A DNA stretch of 64,000 nucleotides from Enterobacter sp. R4-368. Its GTDB lineage: Bacteria > Pseudomonadota > Gammaproteobacteria > Enterobacterales > Enterobacteriaceae. Under the pieces are notes generated by a model. It worked only from the letters and a program-made list of their open reading frames with translations, made no database searches and was not told where the DNA came from. Location of the stretch: assembly GCF_000410515.1 (NCBI RefSeq), contig NC_021500.1:4278001-4342000 (forward strand), read 5' to 3'. This document shows positions 50,048 to 59,239 of this stretch, one piece after another; position 1 is the first letter of the stretch, and each line of letters opens with the position of its first letter. The position numbers were made by a program, and so were the translations under genes.

Positions 50048-50889
50048 GTGCTATCAGCGTACTGACCGTGTTGCGTCGCCGCGCTATTCCACAGCAGCAT
50101 GCCCTGGGCGTTGGGCTGTTGATTGTCGGCTTGTGGCTGTGCGTCGCGTTATTCGCCCCGTGGCTGGCACCGTTTGATCCGATAACCCAGGATGCGACCG
50201 CCAGCTTGCTGCCGCCAGGGAGCGCACATCTTTTTGGCACGGATAACTTTGGCCGCGACATCTTCTCCCGCGTGCTGTGGGGCGCGCGGGTGGATCTGCA
50301 AATCTGTCTGCTGGGCGTTATCTTTCCATTTCTGCTCGGCACCACGCTCGGCGCGCTGTCAGGCTACCTGGGTGGCGCGGTGGATGCGCTGATCATGCGC
50401 ATTATCGATATCGTTCTGGCGTTCCCGTTTCTGGTGTTGATGCTGGCGATTATCGCCATTCTCGGGCCGGGTCTTGGCAGTTTTTACATCGCGATGGCGA
50501 TGGTTGGCTGGGTCTCTTACGCCCGGCTGGTGCGGGCGCAGGTATTAACCCTCAAGCAGCGTGATTTTGTGCTGGCGGCGCGTAGCCTCGGCTATGGTCA
50601 TGCCCGCATTCTGTTTCGCCACTTGCTGCCTAACGCCATGACCGGCGCGCTGGTGTTTTCCATGTCGGATTGCGTGCTGGTGCTGTTAAACGGCGCGGCG
50701 GTGAGCTACCTCGGTCTTGGCGTACAACCGCCGACGGCCGAGTGGGGCGTGATGGTGGCAGAAGGGCAGAGTTTTATCACTACTGCCTGGTGGATAACCA
50801 CCTTTCCGGGGCTGGCGATTGTTCTGCTGGCAATGGGCTTCAGCCTGCTGGCGGATGGTCTTGGCGACAAACTGGGAGCGCGCGTATGA
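50044..50889 (+). CDS. Peptide ABC transporter permease (DppC family)
   Basis: This 281 aa permease has the N-terminal amphipathic/TM segment, the DNFGRDIFSRVLWGARVDLQIC-type family stretch (about 62-83) and the EAA loop LAARSLGYGHARILFRHLLPN. It pairs with the DppB-like protein to form the membrane channel. Its ATG overlaps the stop of the preceding gene (ATGA), indicating translational coupling. Confidence 0.93.
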   Translation: MSAISVLTVLRRRAIPQQHALGVGLLIVGLWLCVALFAPWLAPFDPITQDATASLLPPGSAHLFGTDNFGRDIFSRVLWGARVDLQICLLGVIFPFLLGTTLGALSGYLGGAVDALIMRIIDIVLAFPFLVLMLAIIAILGPGLGSFYIAMAMVGWVSYARLVRAQVLTLKQRDFVLAARSLGYGHARILFRHLLPNAMTGALVFSMSDCVLVLLNGAAVSYLGLGVQPPTAEWGVMVAEGQSFITTAWWITTFPGLAIVLLAMGFSLLADGLGDKLGARV

Positions 50890-51866
50890 GTTTGCTAAAC
50901 GTCTCGCAACTGACCATTTCCCGGGGGGATGATGGCGCGCTGGTGGATAAGGTCTCTTTCCGGCTGCAGGCCGGGGAAATGCTGGGGCTGGTGGGCGAGA
51001 GCGGTTCCGGAAAAACCGTGACCTGCCGGGCGCTAATGCGACTGCTGCCGGGGCAGGGATTGACGATTAGCGGTGGCGAAGTGTGGTTTGGCGGGCGCGA
51101 TCTGTTGTCGCTTAGCGAAGCGCAGATGTCGGCGGTGCGCGGACGGGAAATTGGCATGATTTTCCAGAATCCGGCCAGCCACTTAAACCCGGTAATGACC
51201 ATTGGCGAGCAGATTGCCGAAAGCCGCCGCCTGCATTTCGGCGTTAACCGTCGGCAGGCAAAAGAGGATGCCAAAGAGTTGCTGCGCCAGGTGGGCATTC
51301 CCGATCCGCAAAACCGCATTAACAACTATCCGCACGAATTTTCCGGCGGTATGCGCCAGCGCGCGATGATTGCTGTGGCGCTGGCGCCGGAACCGTCGCT
51401 GCTGATTGCCGATGAGCCGACCACCGCGCTGGATGTCACCGTGCAGATGCAGATCCTGCGTTTGCTCAGCACCCTGCGCAAGCAGTTAGGCCTGGCGGTG
51501 GTGATGATCACCCACGATCTCGGCGTGGTGGCGCAAACCTGCGATCGCATTGCGGTGATGTACGGCGGGCGTTTATGCGAAGTGGGCGGCAAACGTGAAG
51601 TGCTGGCGCAGCCGCTGCACCCGTACACGCGCGGGTTAATTGATTGCCAGCCCTCCAGCGAAGGCGGGCAGGGACGGCTGGTCACCATCAATGGACAACC
51701 GCCGCTGGCAGGGAGCTTCCCGACCGGCTGCCGCTTTCACCCGCGTTGCCCGCAGGCGAGCAGCGCATGTCAGCAGCAGCCTTCGTTACTGTTCGGGCGC
51801 GACAGCCTGACGCACGCGGCGGCGTGCCATCACGCCTTACAGCCACTGACTCAGCGGGAGGGATAA
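50886..51866 (+). CDS. Peptide ABC transporter ATPase (DppD family)
   Basis: This 326 aa ATPase has Walker A GESGSGKT (about 35-42), the signature FSGGMRQRA, Walker B LLIADEPTTALD and the C-terminal CRFHPRCPQA motif with Cys that in this family may hold an iron-sulfur centre. ATGA overlap with the preceding permease fixes the start at 50886. It energises import together with the DppF-like subunit. Confidence 0.94.
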   Translation: MSLLNVSQLTISRGDDGALVDKVSFRLQAGEMLGLVGESGSGKTVTCRALMRLLPGQGLTISGGEVWFGGRDLLSLSEAQMSAVRGREIGMIFQNPASHLNPVMTIGEQIAESRRLHFGVNRRQAKEDAKELLRQVGIPDPQNRINNYPHEFSGGMRQRAMIAVALAPEPSLLIADEPTTALDVTVQMQILRLLSTLRKQLGLAVVMITHDLGVVAQTCDRIAVMYGGRLCEVGGKREVLAQPLHPYTRGLIDCQPSSEGGQGRLVTINGQPPLAGSFPTGCRFHPRCPQASSACQQQPSLLFGRDSLTHAAACHHALQPLTQREG

Positions 51867-52903
51867 TGTCGACACCGGCAAACTGGCCTTTGCTGGAAGC
51901 GGATAACGTCTCAGTCACGTTTCCGGTTTCCGGCGGGTTGCTCAGCAAAAAACGCGTGGTCCACGCGGTAAACCAGGTGACGCTCAAAATCCACGCGGGT
52001 GAAACGCTGGGATTAGTGGGCGAATCCGGCAGCGGCAAAAGCACGCTGGGGCGGGCGCTGTTGCAGCTAGAAAAGATCAATGATGGTGAAGTGCGTTTCG
52101 ACGGCCACCGCGTCACTCACGGTCTGAAAAGCGACATCGCGCGGCTGCGTCTGCAAACGGCGATGATTTTTCAGGATCCGTTCGCCTCGCTTAACCCGCG
52201 GCAGACAATAGGTGAGAGCATCAGCGAAGTGCTGCGCGTCCACCAGAAAGTGCCGCGCGACCGGATTAGCGCACGGGTTGAAGAACTGCTGACGTTGGTC
52301 GGCTTGCGCCCGGAGCACGCCGCAGCCAAACCCGGCCAACTGAGCGGCGGGCAGTGCCAGCGGGCGGGGATTGCGCGGGCGCTGGCGATCGAACCCCGGT
52401 TGATCGTCGCCGACGAGTGCGTGGCGGCGCTGGATGTCTCCATTCAGGGGCAGATCGTCAATTTGCTGATGGATCTGCGTGAAAAAATGGGGCTGGCGAT
52501 CCTGTTTATTGCCCACGATCTGGCGATTGTGCGCCGCCTGTGCGATCGGGTGGCGGTGATGTACCTCGGGCGGATCGTCGAAGAAGGCCCCGCAGAAGCC
52601 GTCTTTACCCATCCGCGCCACCCTTATACCGCTGCGCTAGTCTCCGCCATCCCGGAAATCGACCCGGATAAACCGTTGCCGCAGGAGACGCTTACGGGCG
52701 AGCCGCCGAGCCCGGTTGCCATTCCACAAGGTTGCGCGTTTCATCCGCGCTGCCCTTACGCGCAGGTGCAGTGCCGCACTGGCGCATTACCCCCGACCCG
52801 GCAGATTGCCGATCACGCCTGGACCTGTGTGCTGACGCACGCAGGCGAGAAGAGTGTTTTTCCTTTGACTGAGGGATCCTTTGATGAAGCACAAGCAAGT
52901 TAA
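51866..52903 (+). CDS. Peptide ABC transporter ATPase (DppF family)
   Basis: This 345 aa ATPase has Walker A GESGSGKST, signature LSGGQCQRAGIARAL, Walker B LIVADECVAALDVS and the CAFHPRCPYA C-terminal motif. The Walker B loop reads DECVAALD instead of the usual DEPVSALD, which is unusual but keeps the catalytic Glu. Its start overlaps the preceding stop (TAATG) and its end overlaps the binding-protein gene by 20 nt. Confidence 0.93.
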   Translation: MSTPANWPLLEADNVSVTFPVSGGLLSKKRVVHAVNQVTLKIHAGETLGLVGESGSGKSTLGRALLQLEKINDGEVRFDGHRVTHGLKSDIARLRLQTAMIFQDPFASLNPRQTIGESISEVLRVHQKVPRDRISARVEELLTLVGLRPEHAAAKPGQLSGGQCQRAGIARALAIEPRLIVADECVAALDVSIQGQIVNLLMDLREKMGLAILFIAHDLAIVRRLCDRVAVMYLGRIVEEGPAEAVFTHPRHPYTAALVSAIPEIDPDKPLPQETLTGEPPSPVAIPQGCAFHPRCPYAQVQCRTGALPPTRQIADHAWTCVLTHAGEKSVFPLTEGSFDEAQAS

Positions 52904-54398
52904 GTTATTGGCAGCCAGCGTTTTTCTGGCGCTCAGTGTGGTCAGTGAAATGGCGCAGGCGGCTGGCGTTCTGACGATTGGCCGTCGGGAAGACAGCACC
53001 ACGTTTGATCCGATCAAATCGGCGCAGAACGCGGATAACTGGGTCTTTTCCAACGTTTTTGATCCGCTGGTGCGCGTCGATAAAACCGGCACCAAACTGG
53101 AACCGGGCGTGGCGGAAAGCTGGACAATTTCCCCGGATGGCAAGGTCTATACCTTTAAAATCCGCGATACCAAATTCTCTGACGGCACGCCGGTAAGCGC
53201 CAGCGACGCGGCTTTCAGCCTGCTGCGCATTCGTAGTGATGAAGGATCGCTCTGGCGCGACTCGTACAGCATTATTGATAAAGCCGAAGCGCCGGATGCG
53301 CGCACGCTGGTGGTGACGCTGAAATCGCCCTCTGCGCCGTTCCTGTCACAGCTGGCGCTGCCGAACGCGTCGGTGATCTCCGAGAAAGCGCTGAAAGCCG
53401 AAGGCGAAGAAACCTTCGCGGAAAAACCGGTCGGTTCCGGCGCGTTCAGCGTAAAAGAGTGGGTGCGCGGCGAAAAAATCGTGCTGGTGAAGAACCCGAA
53501 CTACTGGCAGGCGAAGAATGTCAGCCTTGATGAAGTGGACTGGCTGACCATCCCGGATGACAACACGCGTATGTTGAAAGTGCAGGCCGGCGAACTGGAT
53601 GCCGCGCTGACGGTGCCGTTCTCGCGCATTGCCTCGCTGCAAAAAGATAGCAACCTGAAAGTGGAGCTGGATCCGTCAACCCGCGAAGATCATCTGCTTA
53701 TCAACCATTCGCACGGCGCGCTTGGCAAAGTAGAGGTGCGCCAGGCGCTGGACTTTGCCATCGATAAAGACGCGATTGTCAAAACCGTGACCTTTGGTTA
53801 CGGCCAGGTGGCGAACTCCTATATTCCGGCCGGTGCGCTCTATCACTACAACGACAACTTGCGTCGCCCTTACGATCCTGAAAAAGCGAAACAGATGCTG
53901 AAAGCGGCGGGCGCGGGCGATCTGACGCTGAATTATGTGGTTAACGCCGGGGATGAGGTGGATGAGCAAATCGCCATTTTACTGCAACAGCAGCTGGCGA
54001 AAGCGGGCGTGAAGGTGAACTTGCAGAAAGTTGACCCCAGCCAGAGCTGGGACATGCTGGTGGCCGGTGAGTACGATATTTCGGTGATGTACTGGACCAA
54101 CGACATTCTCGACCCGGATCAGAAAACCACCTTTGTGCTCGGCCATGACACGAACATGAACTACATGACGCGTTATAAGAACGACAAAGTGAAAGCGCTG
54201 GTGGCGGCGGCACGTGTAGAAATGGATGCGAAAAAACGTGAACAGATGTATATCGAGCTGCAAAAAATGGCGAAAGCTGATGTGAACTGGATCGATCTCT
54301 ACTACAGCCCCTATCGCAATGTGACGCGGAAGAATATTGAAGGTTTCTACCAGAATCCGCTGGGACGTTTCTTCCTTGAAGATACGGTGAAAAAATAG
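52884..54398 (+). CDS. Periplasmic peptide-binding protein (SBP family 5)
   Basis: This 504 aa protein has a Sec signal peptide (cleavage after AQA-A) and the family-5 binding-protein fold (DSTTFDPIKSAQNADNWVFSNVFDPL, WTISPDGKVYTFKIRD, RQALDFAIDKDAIVK). There is no lipobox. It would deliver a peptide- or amide-like ligand to the transporter. Here it is the last gene of the operon, whereas in dpp the binding protein comes first. By analogy with the pipR locus it may import the plant signal or its precursor. Confidence 0.94.
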   Translation: MKHKQVKLLAASVFLALSVVSEMAQAAGVLTIGRREDSTTFDPIKSAQNADNWVFSNVFDPLVRVDKTGTKLEPGVAESWTISPDGKVYTFKIRDTKFSDGTPVSASDAAFSLLRIRSDEGSLWRDSYSIIDKAEAPDARTLVVTLKSPSAPFLSQLALPNASVISEKALKAEGEETFAEKPVGSGAFSVKEWVRGEKIVLVKNPNYWQAKNVSLDEVDWLTIPDDNTRMLKVQAGELDAALTVPFSRIASLQKDSNLKVELDPSTREDHLLINHSHGALGKVEVRQALDFAIDKDAIVKTVTFGYGQVANSYIPAGALYHYNDNLRRPYDPEKAKQMLKAAGAGDLTLNYVVNAGDEVDEQIAILLQQQLAKAGVKVNLQKVDPSQSWDMLVAGEYDISVMYWTNDILDPDQKTTFVLGHDTNMNYMTRYKNDKVKALVAAARVEMDAKKREQMYIELQKMAKADVNWIDLYYSPYRNVTRKNIEGFYQNPLGRFFLEDTVKK

Positions 54399-54404
54399 AA
54401 CAGG

Positions 54405-54432
54405 CTGCCGGGTGCGCAATGCGTCACCCGGC
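54405..54432. repeat. REP-like palindrome between convergent genes
   Basis: GCCGGGTG...CACCCGGC lies between the ends of the binding-protein gene and the gate-domain gene. It matches the element at 2721-2755. It may also end or protect both transcripts. Confidence 0.55.
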
Positions 54433-54438
54433 GTACGC

Positions 54439-55371
54439 TTAAAACATCACCGTATGCAAGACGGTGCGCACCAGTATCCCGACAATCGCGCCCGGCAGCG
54501 CAAAGCGGAACAGACGCACAAAGCGGCTGGCGATGCCGAGAAAGATGCCGATACCGGGCAAGTCCAGCGTCTGCACCAGAAAACCCGCCGAGGCGTTGAT
54601 TTGCTCAGCCGTTAACTGCCCGTGCTGCACCATTTCGGATGCCACGCCAAAATACGCCGTCCCGCCCGCCAGACATTTGGTTAACGCCAGCAACACATAC
54701 ACCGTCGAAATATGGAAAAACGACAGCAGCGGCGTGAGCAGCGTGGTTAAGGCTTCCACTACGCCCGCGGCTTTCAGTAACCCCACCACCGTTAACGACA
54801 GCAGCAGCATCGGTAGTGAACCCAGCGACAAGCGGATGGCATCTGCCCCTGCGCCGTTAATCACCGCAATCAAACCCGCGCGCGGTTTATCCTGGTGCAA
54901 TTCGCCCTCTTCGTCGCGCAGGCTGGCAGCGGAGAGTTTTCGCCCCGACACATAATAGGTCAGCGTGGAGGCGGCAAGCCCGCCGATAAGCGAAATCACA
55001 ATCGCCATCCCCCAGTGCAGGCCGAACGGCGTTAGCGGGTAAAAGACGTTGGCCTGACCCATGGCGAACAACATGGCCAGCGTGGCGGCGAGATGGCGGT
55101 CGGAGGTGCCTCTTCTTTCCATAATCGCCAGGGCGGCGAGAGGCGCGGCGAAACTGACAAAGTTAAGCTGGATAAGGGCGAAAATCCCCATTCCGCTGAT
55201 ACCAAAAGGTTTCAGAACGGGGGAGGTAAGGCGCACGATGCCATCTAAAACCCCTTTCTCCTCCAGGTATTTCATCATGATGAGCATCACCACCATGATG
55301 GGCAGCAAGGTATACAGCGCAACATCTACGGAAACCTTGCCCGCCGACATGATGATTTCAATGATATTCAT
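54439..55371 (-). CDS. Nucleoside-recognition (Gate) domain membrane protein, YjiH-like
   Basis: This 310 aa protein has about eight hydrophobic segments and two gate-type motifs (VSFAAPLAALAIMERRGTSDRHLAATLA and GTAYFGVASEMVQHGQLT). These domains occur in YjiH/YjiG, SpmA/SpmB and NupC-type transporters. It may transport a nucleoside-like or peptide-like solute. It is convergent with the peptide transporter operon and is a single-gene unit. Substrate unknown. Confidence 0.8.
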   Translation of the reverse strand: MNIIEIIMSAGKVSVDVALYTLLPIMVVMLIMMKYLEEKGVLDGIVRLTSPVLKPFGISGMGIFALIQLNFVSFAAPLAALAIMERRGTSDRHLAATLAMLFAMGQANVFYPLTPFGLHWGMAIVISLIGGLAASTLTYYVSGRKLSAASLRDEEGELHQDKPRAGLIAVINGAGADAIRLSLGSLPMLLLSLTVVGLLKAAGVVEALTTLLTPLLSFFHISTVYVLLALTKCLAGGTAYFGVASEMVQHGQLTAEQINASAGFLVQTLDLPGIGIFLGIASRFVRLFRFALPGAIVGILVRTVLHTVMF

Positions 55372-55687
55372 TACTGACTCCGGTGAATGTTTTCACCGCT
55401 ATAGTACACCCGGCAACGGTTTGGCCGCCGCTTTCACCCCATTGTATTTACTTATTTTCTTTGCAGAGTCGCCAGTTTTACCCGAGCTACGTGATCTGGT
55501 AGGTGGCGCAATAAAGCCCCGCGAAACGTGGCATTCTGCAACAAATACAAAGAGATAGGCCGCGCAATAAAAAGAACGGTCGGCATAGCAGTGGTCGGTG
55601 TCGGGAAAATTTCACTTAACGTTCAGCCGATTATGCCGATAACCCAATTTTATGCCTGGAACACAGTGGGATGATTCGAGGTTACCG
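55372..55687. other. Intergenic region
   Basis: These 316 nt lie between divergent genes. I see no gene and no strong palindrome. Confidence 0.4.
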
Positions 55688-56992
55688 ATGGGACTGAATA
55701 TTTTTAAAGCACACAAGCAAAAAAAAGAAGCAGAAGAGATTGTGGTGAATGCGCGTTTTAAAGCGCGGCTGGCGGAAGAGGGGCTGGAAGAAGCCAGAAA
55801 TACATCGTCAACGCTCATCAACACGCTGCTCGATCAGAAGCAACGCTATGCGGATGTCATTATCCCTGAGGCCTTGTCGGTGCTGGAGAAGTGCCAAAAA
55901 GTTAACCGGCTGGAGACCAAAGTCTCACAGGATGTGTTAGATAATTTTGCCCGCTACGACGCGCCGCAGTTGCAAACCCAGTCGGTAAAAATGACCGAAA
56001 TCATTGGTACCGGGGTGAAAGGGACAGCGACCGGCGCGGCGCTCGCCCTCGGCTCGATGAGCGCGGTTTCGACATTCGGCGCGGCCTCTACCGGCACTGC
56101 GATCGCGTCGCTTTCCGGCGCTGCCGCCAGTAACGCCACGCTGGCCTGGTTTGGCGGCGGTGCGCTTTCGGCCGGTGGCGCAGGGATCGCCGGTGGCACC
56201 ATGGTACTGGGCGGCATTGTGCTGGCTCCGGTCGCCATTTTCGCGATGCTGAAATACAGCCAGAATGCGGAAAAAAAACTGACCGAAGCGTATGAATATC
56301 GCAGTGCGGTTAACAAGGAAGTGGCAAAAATCAATGCGGTAATCGAAGTAGCGCAGGCCATTAACCAGCATATTTCGCTGTATGCCTCGACCATTGAAGG
56401 TATTGCTCAGCGCCTGAAAACAAGTTACCAGATGCTGGATCAGGCACTCTCAACTAACGTTGCGCACGAGCGTGTCGTTTTCCTGAAACTCCAGACCGTA
56501 CTGCTGGTAAAAGCGATGAAACAGTTGCTGGCAATACGTCTGGTGGATGATCAGAATAGCCCAACGCAGGAATCCGTGACGGTGGTTTCCCATGCGCAGG
56601 CCTTCACCGAGGAGCGTGTGAATACGCTGGTGACAAACCTGATCGCCGCAAATGATCACATGACCACGACCAGCGATGTCTCTTCTCTCGCACCTGGCGA
56701 GCAGAGCGCGCTCTATTTCTGGCTGGCAGACAGCCAGCGGCGCAAGGCAACTGCCGATGATGATGAACCTTCGTTTCTGGTGTGGATCGTGCTGTGCCTT
56801 CTTTTTGGCGCGCTGGGGTATTACCTGCACAGCATTGAGTGGACTTACACCTCGCTTGTTGCCTTTTTGTTCAGTTTCACTGGCTTTTCCGGGGCGTTAG
56901 GTCGTCTGTTTAATTTTGACAGCTCAGGGCTGGTGGGGACGGGCATTCTGGCCGTGATGGGATACGCAGCTTATTTATTCTGGTGGGCATAA
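55688..56992 (+). CDS. Unknown membrane protein with a long glycine-rich hydrophobic hairpin
   Basis: This 434 aa protein is not recognised. It has a charged coiled-coil N-terminus (about 5-95), then a Gly/Ala/Ser-rich hydrophobic region (about 106-188: GTGVKGTATGAALALG...GGGALSAGGAGIAGGTMVLGG) of glycine-zipper type, a second helical region (about 190-330), and a C-terminal membrane domain of about three segments (365-434). Such glycine zippers occur in membrane-inserting proteins. ATG 55688 follows GAGG. The next gene starts one base after its stop, so the two form a unit. Confidence 0.85.
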   Translation: MGLNIFKAHKQKKEAEEIVVNARFKARLAEEGLEEARNTSSTLINTLLDQKQRYADVIIPEALSVLEKCQKVNRLETKVSQDVLDNFARYDAPQLQTQSVKMTEIIGTGVKGTATGAALALGSMSAVSTFGAASTGTAIASLSGAAASNATLAWFGGGALSAGGAGIAGGTMVLGGIVLAPVAIFAMLKYSQNAEKKLTEAYEYRSAVNKEVAKINAVIEVAQAINQHISLYASTIEGIAQRLKTSYQMLDQALSTNVAHERVVFLKLQTVLLVKAMKQLLAIRLVDDQNSPTQESVTVVSHAQAFTEERVNTLVTNLIAANDHMTTTSDVSSLAPGEQSALYFWLADSQRRKATADDDEPSFLVWIVLCLLFGALGYYLHSIEWTYTSLVAFLFSFTGFSGALGRLFNFDSSGLVGTGILAVMGYAAYLFWWA

Positions 56993-56993
56993 T

Positions 56994-57398
56994 ATGAAAG
57001 CACTGTTTAACGCCTCGAAAGTGGCGGCAAAAGCGTCGCCGTTACAAGCGGCCTCGGCGGCGAAAGAGATTTTTGACGCCTGGCGTGATTTACAAAAATA
57101 CCGTGCGGAGCAGGAAACGGCTCGCCATCAAATCACCAGGGAAACCGATGTGCAAATTGCGCGGATTCAGGCGCAAAAAGAGGTGCTATTGGAGGCGTTG
57201 AATCAGGATTTCGCGCTGCGCCAGACCTCGCTTACCCAGACGTTTGCCGTGCTGGACAAAGCGCTGGAAACGAACAATCTGGACCTGTTAGATAAATCGT
57301 TAGGCGCGATTGTGGCCATCACCCAGCAATCTTCGGTGGTGTCGCTGAAATCGTTACATGCGACATTGCAGGACAGCCGCAACGTTATCGATCTGTAA
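56994..57398 (+). CDS. Unknown coiled-coil protein, partner of the preceding gene
   Basis: This 134 aa protein is almost entirely helical with heptad-like charged segments (about 25-75) and has no Cys, signal or membrane segment. It begins one base after the membrane protein stop, which implies translational coupling. The N-terminal region MKALFNASKVAAKASPLQAA is basic and amphipathic. It could be a cytoplasmic partner or regulator of the membrane protein. No family recognised. Confidence 0.82.
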   Translation: MKALFNASKVAAKASPLQAASAAKEIFDAWRDLQKYRAEQETARHQITRETDVQIARIQAQKEVLLEALNQDFALRQTSLTQTFAVLDKALETNNLDLLDKSLGAIVAITQQSSVVSLKSLHATLQDSRNVIDL

Positions 57399-57443
57399 AC
57401 CTGTTTTGCGCCAGAACCGTGCCGCGTTCTGGCGCAATGGCGT

Positions 57444-58202
57444 TCATAAAAAGTGAATATGCTTTTTGCCATGATCGGGTGAGATCTCAATGCGTGCCCG
57501 CACCTGAAACACCTCGGCCAGCATCGCTTCCGTGAGCACCTCGTCCGGCGTGCCGCGCGCCACAATCTGCCCTTTTTGCATCACGATCAGCGCATCGCAG
57601 AACATGGCCGCGTGGTTCAAATCATGGATCGCGACAATGCTGGTTACCGGCAGTTCGCTGATAAGGCGCATTAACTGCATTTGATGATGAATGTCGAGAT
57701 GGTTGGTAGGCTCGTCGAGCAAAATTTCGCTCGGCGCTTGCGCCAGCGCACGGGCAATATGCACCCGCTGACGTTCGCCGCCGGAGAGGCTTTGCCAGCC
57801 CTGTTCGCTGTGTTCAAGCATGCCCACGCGATCAAGCGCCGCCGTGACTATCTCATCATCACTGTGCGACCACGGGCTAAACGGCGAGTGGTGCGGAATG
57901 CGCCCCAGTTTCACCACATCGCGCACGCGAATGTTGGCTTCCGTCGCCGCATGCTGCTCAACAAACGCCACCCGCTGCGCCAGCGCTTTTTTTCTCAGCG
58001 TTGCGACATCGCGGCCATCCAGCATCACGCTGCCGTCATCCGGGCGGCGCAGGCCGGCCAGAATGCGCAGTAGCGAGGATTTCCCTGAACCATTCGGCCC
58101 CAGCAGGCCCAGCGTCTGGCCCTTTGCTACCTCAAGCGAGACGTTATCGACAATGGTTTTTTTCCCTGCCCGCCAGCAGAGATTTTTGGCGCTGATACTC
58201 AT
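57444..58202 (-). CDS. Iron-chelate ABC transporter ATPase (FecE/FepC family)
   Basis: This 252 aa ATPase has Walker A GPNGSGKSS (about 35-43), signature LSGGERQRVHIARALAQ, and Walker B ILLDEPTNHLDI, the form typical of siderophore/heme/B12 importers. ATG 58202 overlaps the permease stop (ATGA) and follows AAGGAA. It is the last gene of a three-gene importer unit. Confidence 0.93.
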   Translation of the reverse strand: MSISAKNLCWRAGKKTIVDNVSLEVAKGQTLGLLGPNGSGKSSLLRILAGLRRPDDGSVMLDGRDVATLRKKALAQRVAFVEQHAATEANIRVRDVVKLGRIPHHSPFSPWSHSDDEIVTAALDRVGMLEHSEQGWQSLSGGERQRVHIARALAQAPSEILLDEPTNHLDIHHQMQLMRLISELPVTSIVAIHDLNHAAMFCDALIVMQKGQIVARGTPDEVLTEAMLAEVFQVRARIEISPDHGKKHIHFL

Positions 58203-59239
58203 GCGAATTTCCTTGAGCGATAGAGAATAACCGCGAAGAACGGCACGCCCACCAGCGCGGTAACCACGCCAACCGGCAGGCTTTGCGGCGCAATCAGCGT
58301 GCGCGAGGCAATATCCGCCAGCACCATCAAAATCGCACCGGCCATCGCACACGCTACCAGTAACTGGCGGTGCAGCGGCCCGATGAAATAGCGCATCACA
58401 TGCGGCACCACAAGACCCACAAAGCCAATGGAACCCGCCATGCTGACAATGGTGGCGGTGATCAGTGCGGTAACGGAAAAGAGAATCAAGCGTACCGCAC
58501 CTACCGGAATGCCCAGCGAGGCGGCAGCGTCATCGCCAAAGGTAAAAGCGTCCAGCGCTTTGGCGTGATACAGGCACGCCAGCAGACCAACGATAACCAC
58601 GACTAACACCAGCTGGAATTCCGGCCAGCGCACGCCGCTGAAACTGCCCAGCAGCCAGAACATCACATCCCGCGCTTGCTGCGCGCTGGCGGAGGTGCTG
58701 ATGCTGTATGCGGTGATGGCGTTGAAAAGCTGGGACGCCGCGACCCCGGCGAGAATGGTGCGTTCGTTACCGCCGCGCGCGCCGTTAGTCAGCACGGCGA
58801 CAAACAAAAAGGCGGCAAACGCGCCAACAAATGCCCCGGCAGAGAGCGACACCGCGCCTGCGCCGAGACCTAACACCACCACCGATACCGCGCCGGTGGA
58901 TGCCCCGGCGGACACGCCCAGCACATAAGGTTCTGCCAGCGCGTTTTTCAGCAGGCTTTGCAGCACCGCGCCGCAAATCGCTAACCCGGCGCCGCAGCAG
59001 GCGGCAACCAGTGCGCGGCTTAGGCGGAAGTCCCAAATCACCGTTTCGTGGATACGGTTTAGCGGCTCACTGGTCAGCCCCAGTTTATTGCTGACGGCGT
59101 AAAAGGTGGTTCTCAGCGGAATCGCCAGTTCGCCGACGCCGACGCTGACAGCAATCACCAGTGCGAGCAGCACCAGCGATAACAACAAGAGTACCGCGTG
59201 CTGCGTTTTTTTAAGCAGTGCCGGGGAGGGCGTGGTCAT
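58199..59239 (-). CDS. Iron-chelate ABC transporter permease (FecCD family)
   Basis: This 346 aa protein has about ten transmembrane segments and FecCD motifs (WDFRLSRALVAACCGAGLAICGAVLQ, GSIGFVGLVVPHVMRYFIGPLHR). Only one permease gene is present, so it should act as a homodimer, as BtuC and HmuU do. Both ends overlap neighbouring genes by 4 nt, so the unit is tightly coupled. Confidence 0.94.
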   Translation of the reverse strand: MTTPSPALLKKTQHAVLLLLSLVLLALVIAVSVGVGELAIPLRTTFYAVSNKLGLTSEPLNRIHETVIWDFRLSRALVAACCGAGLAICGAVLQSLLKNALAEPYVLGVSAGASTGAVSVVVLGLGAGAVSLSAGAFVGAFAAFLFVAVLTNGARGGNERTILAGVAASQLFNAITAYSISTSASAQQARDVMFWLLGSFSGVRWPEFQLVLVVVIVGLLACLYHAKALDAFTFGDDAAASLGIPVGAVRLILFSVTALITATIVSMAGSIGFVGLVVPHVMRYFIGPLHRQLLVACAMAGAILMVLADIASRTLIAPQSLPVGVVTALVGVPFFAVILYRSRKFA

